Origin: Pontederia crassipes
Lineage: Eukaryota > Streptophyta > Magnoliopsida > Commelinales > Pontederiaceae
Direction of reading: 5' to 3'
Length of the DNA: 64,000 nt
Assembly (NCBI GenBank): GCA_030549335.1
Contig: CM060196.1
Location: forward strand, 18,806,501-18,870,500
In this document: in pieces, positions 12,418 to 25,100 of the stretch
Layout of the letters: each line of letters starts with the position of its first letter
How positions within the stretch are numbered: the stretch's first letter is position 1
Position numbers and translations under genes: made by a program
The notes under the pieces: generated by a model
What the model saw: the letters and a program-made list of their open reading frames with translations, nothing else
What the model was told of the DNA's origin: nothing
The model's database searches: none

Positions 12418-13945
12418 GCCTTATTTTCCTTTTTGAACGAGGAATACCACTTTCCTTATCTTTTAAATGATGACAAACATCCACATATCTTTAATCCAAC
12501 GATTAAAAAAAAATAAAGGTATCCTCTTTTAAAAAAGATACTTTCATTTTATCCTATGTAAAAGAATAATTTTTACCTTTATAAGGCAATTGTTACATAT
12601 TGATTACCTAAAAAGTTTCCAAACAAGTAATAAAATAGGATTAGCATCACTTTTTGATCGCGCATATTCCAAACCATGTCTAAACTAGAGATATTATCCA
12701 TGGGATTATCAATTTCTTAAAAAACTATGGAACACAGCTATTCCTGCAGAGTCATGAAAAAATAATTAATTATGAGACTTCAATTATATATATTATATTA
12801 TTAATATATTAAATAATTAATTTTGTTATGTTTTCATTATTATCTCTCAAGCGCTAATATTACAGATAATTTATATTAAAATTGATTCTTAATATTTCAT
12901 ATTAAAATTTGAAAATCTTATTAATAAATCAAATTTAAAAACGATTATTAGTATTTTTTTGAAATATAAATATCATTTTTAGTTATAGAATAAAATTGTC
13001 ATATATTATTAATTTTATACTTATTTTTTTATTTTATTTTCTTTCATTCAAATACTACCTAGAATAATAATTAGAAATATCATATTCATAAGAATATAAT
13101 TCTTTATTCTTCTCATCTATAAACGGCGAGAAACATATTTTTTTAGATAAAAAAGTCCATTATTCGGCCGGATCAATTGGATTAGGCTTCGGTGGTATCA
13201 GACCCTAATATCACATTATTAATGGGCCAGATGTTTAGATTTAGATGCAATATAATTTGATAAATTTGATGGATAAAACAAAATATTTAACCATTGATAA
13301 TATAACAATTTTATTCCTGTTTTATTCTTTATTATTATTGTTGAAACATTTTTTATTTTTTCGTAACATGGTAATTGGCTCATCTTAAAATGGTAATGTA
13401 TGTTAAAAATAAAAAAAAAGTGCAACGCGTCTAAAGATCCCAACTTTCTAGCACTCTCATCCAAATCCAACGGACAGGAATGGCTCTCCATCGTTCTGCC
13501 CACTAAGTTGGTGCCGCGTGGCACGTTCTCCTCGGGCGGCGCTACAAGGATCTCGCAGTGATCCTACTGTTTCGAGTTTGGACAATCGGCGAAGCTTTTA
13601 ATCTCCAAAAATGGATGTAACAAAAAAAAAAACCCTCTCTTTTCTTATTTTTCTATATTGTTATTTTATTTTTTTATAGTACATTTTAAAAGTGAGTAAA
13701 TAAATAAATGGGGATAACTTTCCTCTAACAAACAAAGGATAAAAGTTAGGTCAACCAAAACAACTTCACCTAAATGCCTCTAAAGTGCAGGCAAATGGGA
13801 TGTTAGGTGCAGTCAAAAGGTTTTTATTTTAATTTGGAAAAACGTTTTTTAAAAATGCTAAATTATTTTTTAAAGGAGAAAAAAAGAGAGACGCCCTAAA
13901 TTAAAATTTTCACAATACAAAATACGGATTAATATCGATATTAAT
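12415..13945. other. AT-rich distal upstream region of the dihydroxyacetone kinase gene
   Basis: Apart from poly-A/T stretches and a moderately GC-rich patch near 13420-13580, nothing gene-like is seen. An open frame on the minus strand (13219-13524) has no recognisable similarity. Confidence 0.4.
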
Positions 13946-13950
13946 ATTGT

Positions 13951-14082
13951 ATATTATATATATAGTAGTAGTGAAACGAGGAAGACTTCGCTGTGTGGTT
14001 ACTTCTCAACTCATTTCGCTGTCTCATTCGATCGACCTCTCGAGCTAGGGTTTAGGATTGGGGGAGAAATCGAGTTCGAGAA
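13951..14082 (+). promoter_or_regulatory. Candidate core promoter and leader of the DAK gene with telo-box
   Basis: A TATA stretch (TATTATATATATAG, about 13952-13965) lies about 120 bp upstream of the DAK start codon. TAGGGTTTA at 14046-14054 matches the plant telo-box in reverse orientation, an element usually found near transcription starts. No ATG occurs between the TATA stretch and the start codon, so translation should begin cleanly at 14083. Confidence 0.45.
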
Positions 14083-16104
14083 ATGGCGCTCCAGGGAAAG
14101 AAGTTGATCAACGATCCCAAAGGTTCCTTTTATTTTTTTTCTCTTTTTTGGGGATTTTCCTCTCTTTTCTTTTACGTTGGGGTTTTGTTGCATTTGTTTT
14201 TTTTTATTTTTTGCGTTTCTTTCTTTGGTTTCTGATTTTGACGAGCTGCGGGTGCAGTAATTGGAGATTATTCTAAAATTTTGATTGTGATCTCTGTGTG
14301 GTCTTCGTTCTTTCCGGCATCTTTGTTTTTTCGGCGTTACTACGAGCTAATTACGCTGTTGGAATCGTCAACATTGAGGTCAAACTTTTAAGTAATATGC
14401 GTTAGTGCCAAAGATGATTTTCTTGATAGCGTCCTAAATTCCGCATCTTGCTTAAAAAGTTGGATTAACATGTTCATTTTTTAATTTTTATGGTATTTAG
14501 ATATTGTTGTCCGAGTAATGAATCAGTGAGTTGCTCAGTATCTAAAATGTGATACATTTATGTGGTGGTTCAATGTGCAGACGTGGTGACCGAGTTCATT
14601 GAGGGACTGGTCGAAACTTATCCTGGTTTGCAGTACCTCGATGGGTTTCCACAGGTTTTTTTTTCATTCTGATTATATTTTTTTTTTGCTATCCAAGTAG
14701 GTATTCTCTATGAAAACTCTGTGGCTTAAACTCTGCAGATTAAAGTTGTACTGCGTGCTGATGTATCCAGCGACACATATGATAAGGTTGCCCTAATATC
14801 AGGTCTGGTGACTCTTTATTCACATTTCCATTTGCTAAACCTTTCTGTAGTTTACAGTTTATACTTTAGTCATCATTGCATCACACAGTCTTGGAAGAAC
14901 AAATTCACCCTAAGTCAGAAGCTTTGACCATATGTGGTTGAGAGAGGATAGAATGGGTATATAAACAGGTGTTCTGGTATCGAATAGTATAATTGAAAGG
15001 ACTTTTAAATATGTACCATCAGTAAGCACGCATGCAGGAACCTTTGCAATATTAAACATCATGTCTTCTGTATTTTCCCTACATGATCTGTGATTTCTGT
15101 TTGCACAAAATATAGGAAATTAGTTAGGTATGAGATACCTGAGAGATTTAGATTGTGATCTGTGCTTCTTATTAAAGAGTAAAGACTACTCATCTACTTC
15201 CACCAGCTGTTATCTCATCTGTTGTCAGACAGAACAGTTGGTTGTCTTCATTCAAGTGTTAACCTATCTACTAACTGTGTAATTCACGAACGGCAATATA
15301 TTATTTTATGAATGCAGGAGGTGGAAGTGGGCATGAACCTGCTCATGCTGGCTTTGTTGGGGCTGGTATGTTAACGGCTGCCATCTGCGGGGATGTTTTT
15401 GCCTCGCCACCTGTTGATGCTATATTAGCTGTATGATTTCATCTATTGTTATGTGCTTTGTTTTATTCAATTCAGTTGAATTGACTTAGTGTACCTTTGC
15501 AGGGCATAAGAGCTGTAACAGGCCCTAAGGGCTGTCTTCTAATAGTCAAGGTACCTCTCACTATCATCTGCGATGATAATTGTTCTGAGGCCATGGGCAT
15601 TGGACAGCATAAACTTTTGTCTTGATCACTCAGTTTACATACTACAGTGGAAGAATTTTCAGTTATTGTTGTATCTTGAATGTGTAATGCATTCTCATCC
15701 AGATAAATAACTTTCATTCACTTGACAGTTGTACTCCTATTTGTGAACAGAATTACACTGGGGACAGACTTAATTTTGGTTTGGCAGCTGAGCAAGCAAA
15801 ATCTATGGGATATAAAATAGAGGTAAAACCTTATATAAGATTTTGATGGTTTCTGGCAATCTATAAATTTGATGTATTTGCTTTGCACAGATGGTGGTTG
15901 TTGGAGATGACTGTGCCCTTCCACCACCTAGGGGCATAGTTGGGAGAAGAGGATTGGCAGGAACTATCCTCGTTCATAAGGTACCTTCACATTGCTCTTG
16001 GTTCAAGTGATAATTGGTTTTCCTTCCTAAAAAGGAAAGAACAGACAATTGGTTCCTTATGGTCATCTTACATTTTAGCTTTGACAACTATATGAGTTCT
16101 ATCA

Positions 16105-16139
<35 letters not shown>

Positions 16140-19100
16140 AGCCTTATCCCACTAGGTGGGGTCGGCTACATGGATCATACGATTGATCCATGTTCATAAG
16201 ATTCGACAGGGTTTTACGCTGGCTGTCGGGCCTAACACAACCCTCCTCCTTTATCCGGGCTTGAGACCGGCTATAAAACATAGGCGGAGTTGCGAGATTT
16301 TAATAAAAGCAATAAAAAATTGATTTCTATCTGGCAAGATTAATGCAATTAGGAAATATAAGACAATAACACCTGTGTTTCAACCTTTGGGTTTCAAATC
16401 AATGTCAAACATGTTTTTATGAGGGTACAGAGGATAGCAGACATTTTGTCAGCCTTCCATTTTGTTGATTCAATGTCAAACATGTTGAAGAGAGAGATGG
16501 CCAATCCATTCCTCCAACAGGATAGCGTTAGACAGCACATTCTTGTCATAAGAACTGACCACACTTATGCTAAACATCAGGAAAGGATGCATGCACGTCT
16601 ATCAAACAATGGAAACCATCTTTTTGATTGAGCAGTAACATATACAGGAGATATTCGTTATAGCACAATAACAAATAATAAAATGATCTAGCGTGAGGGC
16701 ATATAAAAGAATATATTTATCACAAGAACAATTAAACATGACTGTACATTGTGTCGATAGTTAGGCCAAGAGAAAATTGTCCTAAATAAGGGAGAAAAGT
16801 AGTTGAGAATTCCACTTGACCAGTTCAGTGGTTGCTGCTCTTTTTTTCCTTTTTTGAGGACCCAGTTGATTGGTATTTGGTGATTTTTATTTTTATTTTT
16901 AAGAGGTGATTGTTGGCTCGTTGTTAATAATGACTTCTGAGGAAATTCGAAAGGATGTAAGTCTAGTGGCACAATGGACAAAATTAAGTATGTGACAACC
17001 TCAACACAGAATGTTATAGTAAGCAAGCATGCAAAGAATCTTATAAACCAATTCTCATTTTGGTTCCTGTGTCACTCTAGTGATTTAACAAAGTGGTGAC
17101 TCTGAAAATATAGAATGGGAATCACACATCCAACACATCTTTTGATGGGTGGAAGGCTCCAATACACATAGAAACCAATTTTCTTCATCTGAAAGATGAA
17201 AGGCACCATCAAAGATTTTTACTTAAAGAAGTCGTGAATCTTTCAGGATCGTATTCATGACTAAAAAAACTCACCAACGACTAAAATTCTACTGTTCTGT
17301 CTTTTGGAGCATGTATGCATTGATGAACGCATATTGTGCCCAAGTAAGGGGTTCCATTAAGTGTCATCTGAATGATGTCCACACCTAAGAATCAATTTGA
17401 CAGAGACCCAGGGAACTATTTTCTCTCCCATGAGGATAGGAAAAGGCATAGACGGAAACATATATGTAAAAATATATGTTAACAACTATTAATATTCAGT
17501 GCTTCTGGTTCTTTTTCTCTTATTAGATATTGCCCAAAATATAGTGAGAATATGAAAAGTAGTTTTATCTTTGTGATTTGTATATGCTAGGTTGCTGGAG
17601 CAGCTGCAGATGCCGGTCTATCCCTTGCTGATGTAGCTGCAGAAGCTAAGCGTGCATCTGAGATGGTGGGAACAATGGGAATTGCCTTGTCAGTATGTAC
17701 GTTGCCTGGTCAGGTCACATCAGATCGTTTAGGTCCAGGATTGATGGAGTTTGGTCTCGGAATAGTATGTATCCCAATTTCAATGTTTTTTCCTCTCTCA
17801 CTCAAAATATTAAAGAAAAGGAAATAAGAAGCTGATCATTCTTGACCAAGATAAAGCAATCCTCTTTTTTTTTTCTGAAAATAAGAGGTGTCCTTTTGGA
17901 TTTAACTTTCAGCATGGGGAGCCTGGTGCTGCTGTTGTGGATCTTCAGCCAGTTGATGTTGTAGTGTCCCATGTTCTCAAGCAGATATTGTCAGTGGTAG
18001 GACTCTTACTTTGCATTCTCCTGCACTCTCCTGTCTCATGTTGCACTTTACAATAGTAGATTCGTTTAATTGTTCAAATTGTCTAGCTGCATTATAATCA
18101 CCCTGTAGCAAATGATGTTATCTATATAAGTTATATGTATTCAACTATGTGAAATTCAATGTTATGAGTTTTTACAATTACACAACAGATTTGTAAAGTT
18201 AAAGAATCTTTATTTTGTAGGACCTTTCTGCAGTTACAAATAACAAATATTTTTGTAAGACTTTAAATACGATTTTTGGCATGTGCTAAATTACATGTTG
18301 AATGTAAGAAGTTATTTTCTTGTACCAATACTTCTGCTGTGCACTTATTTTTTGAGAACGTGCTGTGCATTAATGTTGAAGCACATGTTGAGGTGAGCGC
18401 ATAATCTTGTGACACATATGTTGAGAATGAAAGAACTAAAATTTGCTTGATTTATGGTCTTGAAAGTGTTTTCTTTGTATGTTTATTTCATGTGTCTGTG
18501 CTTCCTCATGTGTTACGTTTGAATTATGGAGGCAGCACGGCAACACATGCAATATGATTATATACATCTTTTTATGGTGGAGGGGTGAATAGTGTTATGT
18601 GGAGAATGTTATAAATCATATATGCATATTAGAACGAGGGTAGCACAAATTTTGCATGCATATACCCAAACTTTGAACTTTGTAATGATCGACCATATGC
18701 ACTCAGACTTTTCTTTACTCTTTTTTAGAACAACTTTTCCTTTCATAATGATCCCCATGTTGTTAAACCTACATTTGAAAGTTCATTTGGAGGGTAAATT
18801 ACACCAAATACCCTCCAACTTTGGCCATTTTCCTAGCGCTACCTCCAACTTCACTTTGTAACAAGATTCCCTCCATCTTTTAACTTGTTTCACCAAATGC
18901 CCTTTTCACCGGTATAGACCGTTTTTAGGTCGTGATGTTGACGTGGCGCTGGCGTGGCATGTTCTATCTCCTCCACTCAAGCATTTGTCGATGTGGCAGC
19001 ATTAAAAAAATAAAATAATAATTAAAATATGAGACACCTCCACCTCCGGGGTCGCCGGAGGTCGCAGAGGCGAAGAGAAAGGGGGGATGGGGGACGCAAT

Positions 19101-22100
19101 CGTCGTCGAACCAATAACAGTCAGGGGAAGAGAAGGATGAGCAGCACGGGAGGGAGGAAGCGATGGAGCTCGCGGAACTAGAAAGCCGAAAATGCGAGTT
19201 GAGATCGCAGTTCGGCCAGTGGCCATCCAAGTTTCGGGATCTCACTCAACTGGTCACTCGTTGGTAAACGAGGCGACTGGGAGTGCGTCGACAAATACAT
19301 GCTCTGGATGCCGGAGCACGTCCTTAGGGAGATCCTAGCCATCAAGGAGTTCCACCGCCCCGCCAGCTGCGTCGTGTTCCCGACAGCCAAAGATGGGAGC
19401 TCTCGCCTTGTGTACCTCGCAGGAGAAGTGAGCAGCCGAGGTGGCTGGAGCGTCCGAGGACTTGGGAAGTCGGACTGGTGGCCCTCGTTCTTAATGTGCA
19501 GCATGTCGGCGAAGTTTTCGTCGTGGCGACGGGGAGGGGACGTCGAGGGCTCAGTGAAGAAGGGGGGAACTGGAGGGATCGACAATGAAGGGGAGTTTCA
19601 CCGTAGTCATGATGCCGTTCATTGCCTCGGAGGCGGCGTGGGGGGAGCCGCCGGCGGGAGTGCGAAGGCCGAAGGGGGCCTTGTCCCCCCCTCTGCGACC
19701 TTGTCGGGGACGAGTCCCCTCCCCTCCTCCCCCCTCTTCGCCAGCGCGGGGGAGGAGGGGGGGCCTCGCCCTCCCTCTCCCTCTGCAACCTTAGGCTGAG
19801 ATCGCAGAGGGGGGACGAGGCCCCCACCCCCCCTCCTCTTCCCTAGTGCGCGAGAGGAAGGTGCCCCTCCCCCGCGACCTCCGACTGAGTTTGTAAAGGG
19901 GGCGCAGGACCCCCCCTCATCCTGCGTGCTGGCGAAGAGGAAGGGGGTCGCAGAGCCCCCCCTCTCCCGCAAGCACCCTCCTTCCTCTTTGCTTATGCGA
20001 CCTTTGGCGACCTCTTTACCTCTTTTTGCGCATCGACGGCTCGTCGGAGCTCCCCCTCGTCAGAGGTGTCTCATTTTTTAATTATTATTTAATTTTTTTA
20101 ATATTGCCACGTCCGCAAAATGCTTGCGCGGAGGAGAGAGAACGTGCCATCGGCTTAAAATCAGTGAAAGAGACATTTGATGAAATAAGTTAAAAAATGG
20201 AGGGTAGTCTTGTTACAAAGTGAAGTTGGAGGATAGCGCTGGAAAACGTCAAAATTAAAGGGTATTTGGTGTAATTTTTCCTTCATTTGGAACCACGATT
20301 ATTTCTTTATTTGGGCGTATTGAAGATTTAAAGAAGTAGAAGCATCACAGGGCATAGAAGTTGACTATTAGTGAAATCATGATGGATTATTTATTCCCTC
20401 AGAAAAGGAGTTGATTATTCGTGGAATGATGACAATATTTTTTATTACTTGAGGCAAGATGTTATTTCTTTATGGTATTGACAAATCACTTAGCAAATTT
20501 TATAATTATATAGTTCTTGTGGGTTCGTTATATCTAGTGATATCTTTGCAAATCCTTATTTGTTCTTTTTTATCTGCACTTTGCTAACCAGTGAAAAGCT
20601 GCATCCATATCGGTTCTTTCCTGGTTCCAATTCTTATCTACATTTATCTTAATGATGGATGACATGGGTAACAAATGGAGGTATTTGGTGTAGTCATGTC
20701 ATATTCATTTTCTTCTATATTTTACATTGGATGAATGGGTTATCCCAAAATTTCTACTTAGTGGAAACTATATTCGTTGTATTATTGTTTGCAGGAAACA
20801 CAATACCTTCCAATCACAAGGGGAAGTAGAGTGGTTCTTATGATCAATGGGTATACACCAATTCACTAATCTTATTTCTAACCTTTATAATCCAGGAGCC
20901 ATTAGTCTTGATCATGTAGTTATTTTTATTATATTTTCTGTAAGAAACTGTAGGTTCTGCTTTTAGAAAAAAGCATCAATCTAACTGAATGATAATGTCG
21001 CTAACAAACCGAAAAAGGACAATAATATGCAGTAGTCCAAGAGCAAGAGAAAGTGATAATGCATTCTCTTTAACATCTAGGTGCCTATCCTTCTTGAAAA
21101 AATTGGAAGCTTATCAATCTATGCTGGCTACCTTTGTAACCTTTAGAACCCTGGCATTGCTCCATTTAAAATTTGACTGCATGGTCTATGGTTTTTTCTT
21201 TTGAGGGGGTGCATGGTCTATGTTGAGGACTGATCCTTGAATCATTGTGCAATTGGCTGATTAGTGCTATCCATGACTGTAGTATTGGGCTTCTAAGTGC
21301 TACATGTTGATTTCATACACTTCTAATCCATTTTATGGTTTATGGTAATAGTAATTTTCTATCCAGACCCTCAAACTCATGTGAGGAATTATTGAATTAT
21401 CAATAATGGTATATAATATCGTTATTGGAGCCAGTAAAACTTGCTGGCCATTCTCTGGATGAAGAGTTAGATTCGTTCAGCTTCTTAACTTTAATGCATT
21501 GGTTTGAAGTTTCCTAACATGTGGGACTGTGTCTATCCATTTGGCAATAAATGTGAATGACACAAGTGTGCATCCAAATTCGCTTCATACTGGTCTATTT
21601 CTTGTCTGAAGTGTTCTAAATCAACCCATCAGGAATGATGTATAGTTCTTTTTTTTTTTTCGTTATAGCAGGAACAATAAATAGTTACCAGAACTCGCGT
21701 ATAGATCTCTCAACCAACTCAACCCCTACAGTGGTTTCCAACCAGTACTTCCTTTTTCCTTCATCCTTCTGCTGAGTGGAGCACAACAAGGCTACTCCCT
21801 TCTTTTCTGGAGATCCAATGACTTCTCCACTTTTCTTCTTTCATCACTTGTGTATGACGATCATATGGTTCAATGTACTAAGCATGGTCCAGTGTTACTA
21901 AGTCCATGGTATAAAGTGCCCATTTAAAATCTGTTGTCTGGCAGCACATGCATGTCGCAGGTCATACCATGTCGAAACACAATACAATAGTCAAGCTAGT
22001 GGAAACCTGGATCATCCTAGTTGGCCAAAAGGAAAAAAGAAAAAAATAGAAATGCAAGTGCTATTAGCACTGTAGAAACATCCTTCGCTAGGGTACAAGT

Positions 22101-25100
22101 TACCAGGTTACCTTTAATTGCCATTCAATGGATTCCTTAATCATGGTTGTAAATATTTTCATGTGACATACACAATGACACTAATCTTTTATTTAAGCAA
22201 TTAAGTTCAGGAAGTTAAATTTTTTGCATATATGTTGAGAATACTTGATAGGCAAACTATTAGATTTGGAGGTTTGCATTGTGATTTCACGTTGGCCATA
22301 AGTTTTTAGTCCATGCAGAATGCCAGCTTTAAACAGTTGAGTTTGGTTGACCGGCTTACCCGTCTGCACAGGAATGAGTTTAAACTATGTATTTTTCTAC
22401 TTCTCATTGCAAGTTTTGGCTCTTATCAATGAGGATGGGTCATTTTATTGTGAATATTGACATTCAGTTGCGAACAGTAAGACACTATAATGTGAACTAT
22501 AAAGTTGGTTAATTTGCCTTGTTTGACCACAGATTGGGTGCCACTCCTCTTATGGAGCTGATGATTGCAGCTGGAAAGGCAGTTCCACAGTTACAGCTGG
22601 AATATGGACTTGCTGTTGACAGAGTCTATACTGGATCATTTATGACTTCTCTTGACATGGCAGGTAACTTCACTAAACATTTTCCTCCCCAAAACAAGAT
22701 TTAACAGCATGGTTGTGAGGGCCAGACTGGCTGGTTGGATTGGTCCGGCCACCAACACGGTCTACAAGGAGCCCTCAAACCAGACCCCTAATCAAACCGG
22801 ATTGAACCGGTTTAGACCGATCAAAAACCGGTCCTGACAACATTGCTTAACAGATAATTTTACTCCCTTTCTCTCTCTCTCCCTCCCCTCTCCTCTCCCT
22901 CTCTCTCACACACACATAAGAGCGCACATGCACAAAGAAAACAACAACAACAACAACAACAACAAAGCCTTATCCCAGTAGGTGGGGTCGGCACAAAGAA
23001 AACACTTTGAGAATATTTTATGGTCATTAACCAGCTTAGTAGCTAATCAAAGTTCTTGTTGCAGGATTTTCTATCACTATAATGAAGGCTGATCCAGAAA
23101 TTCTGCAAAGACTGGATGCCCCAACTCTTGCTCCTTCTTGGCCTGTTGGCGTTGAAGGTTTTATATGTTACTAGCATGTAGAAGAACCATTATCTGTTCA
23201 TATCATAAGCAAATGTTTGTTTACGTCTAAAAAAAATCTGCACATTCGAAGTTTCTCCTGGTCCAAAAACATTCATCTGCGTTGGCTATTGCATGTTTTT
23301 TATACAGTCTAGCCATTAAGTGAACTTTTTGATCAAGTAACTGAATTAGCATTCTAGGTCTAGGTTATAGGTTTATAGGTTGTTTGTAAAGCAGCTTAAA
23401 TGCCATCCAGTTCCATATAACTTACGTTCTGGGCCATTACATATGTCTATTTACAAAAGCTAGAGAAGTACGGAACAATCAAGTTATGTTAGATTGAGTT
23501 TGTAGTTTTTTTTCTTTTTTAAAGGAAATGATGGAGACTGAACTGGTTAAGCATCCAATTTATATTCAAAGTTGAAAGCTTTTGCTACATTTGCAAAACA
23601 CAGTTGAAGATAATTACATTCTCTAACACTTTCATGATTCAATCATATGTCATGCTAGAGAAGAATGAACTTAAAGTAGAAATATGCCTGACAAGCTGTT
23701 TGAGTATTGATTGTATCAGCATCAGTAACATGGAGTTCTTTGCCATATGAATGAAGCTTGAGCCACTAAAATTTGACTGATCTCTTTCTATAGTTTATCA
23801 ATCCCGAGTGTTTAATAACTACTGAATTCAACTTGCCATGAGAAACACTTTCAAAAAAAAAAAAATGATTCCATCATATGTCACACCAGAGAATGCAAAT
23901 TAAAGTAGAAATATGCCTGACAAGCTGCTTGAGTATTGATTGTATCAGCATCAATAACGTGGATTTATTTGCCACATGAATGAAGCTTGAGCCGCTAAAA
24001 TTTTCTATAATTTATCAATCCTGAGTGTTTAATAACTACTGAATTCAGCTTACCATGAGAACATATTTTTGATAATTCTTGTTCCATGTTGTTGTGCTTT
24101 TATTTCTTGTTTGCCAGTTGAAATAGTTCAATCATTGTCTTGCTTCTTTTAACCTAGAAATTTATAGTTTCTGATCTCACACTTGTACCACTAGCTGCAT
24201 AATTTTTTTGGTGTAACCATAGTAGCAATAATGTCTTTGTTTTTTTATATAAGTTGCAAGAGTCGTACTCAGTCTGCTAAAAAAAAAGAGTCGTACTCAG
24301 GTTCTTTATCTGAAATCACAACACAAACTGTTCAGTAGCTAATAATTTACATTCTAACAATTGTAGGAGATCGTCCACCTGCTAAGATTCCTGTTCCAGT
24401 TCCAAAGTCTTCTTCAAAATCAACTGATGAGGTAGAATATGAAACATATCTTTTCTTTTCTCTTGAAAGAGAGAATGTAATTATCAAGAGAGCAAGTGAG
24501 AGAATGTAAAGCATATTTATATATCTAATTGTGAATTAGGGCATGCCTTTCATATCTCCTTTCTGCAAAACTTTATATGCCTTTTTACTCTTGATATTTC
24601 TTGTTTTGGCTAACTGAGAAGTTTTTGTTCACCCATTCCAGCATATTCTAGGTGAGCCACAAGAGCCAAGTAAACAGGGCAGCATTCTTGAGGCTACTAT
24701 TGAAGCAGCTGCAAATGAAATCATTAATATGAAGGATAAGTTAAATGAGTGGGATAGTAAAGTTGGGGATGGTGACTGTGGAACTACTGTAAGTTGACTT
24801 CTTTGGCTTTTTTGTTGATACATGTACAATATGCATCCTCATAACTGTCTGTAATATATTTTTTTATTGTTTCTAGATGCATAGAGGTGCTACTGCTGTT
24901 CTTGAAGACATGAAGAAACGGTAACTAAAATTTATAAGCATACTATTTCTATGCAGTGTCACACCGTCAATAATAATATATTATGTGCATTTCCGGGATC
25001 ATACAAGTAATTCATGTTAAAGTTCAGTTATGTCTAGATTGTTGTCAAGTTTTGTTATTTTCTCTTAAAAGCTTCTCAGTTTTTTTTTTTTTTGCTTTGC

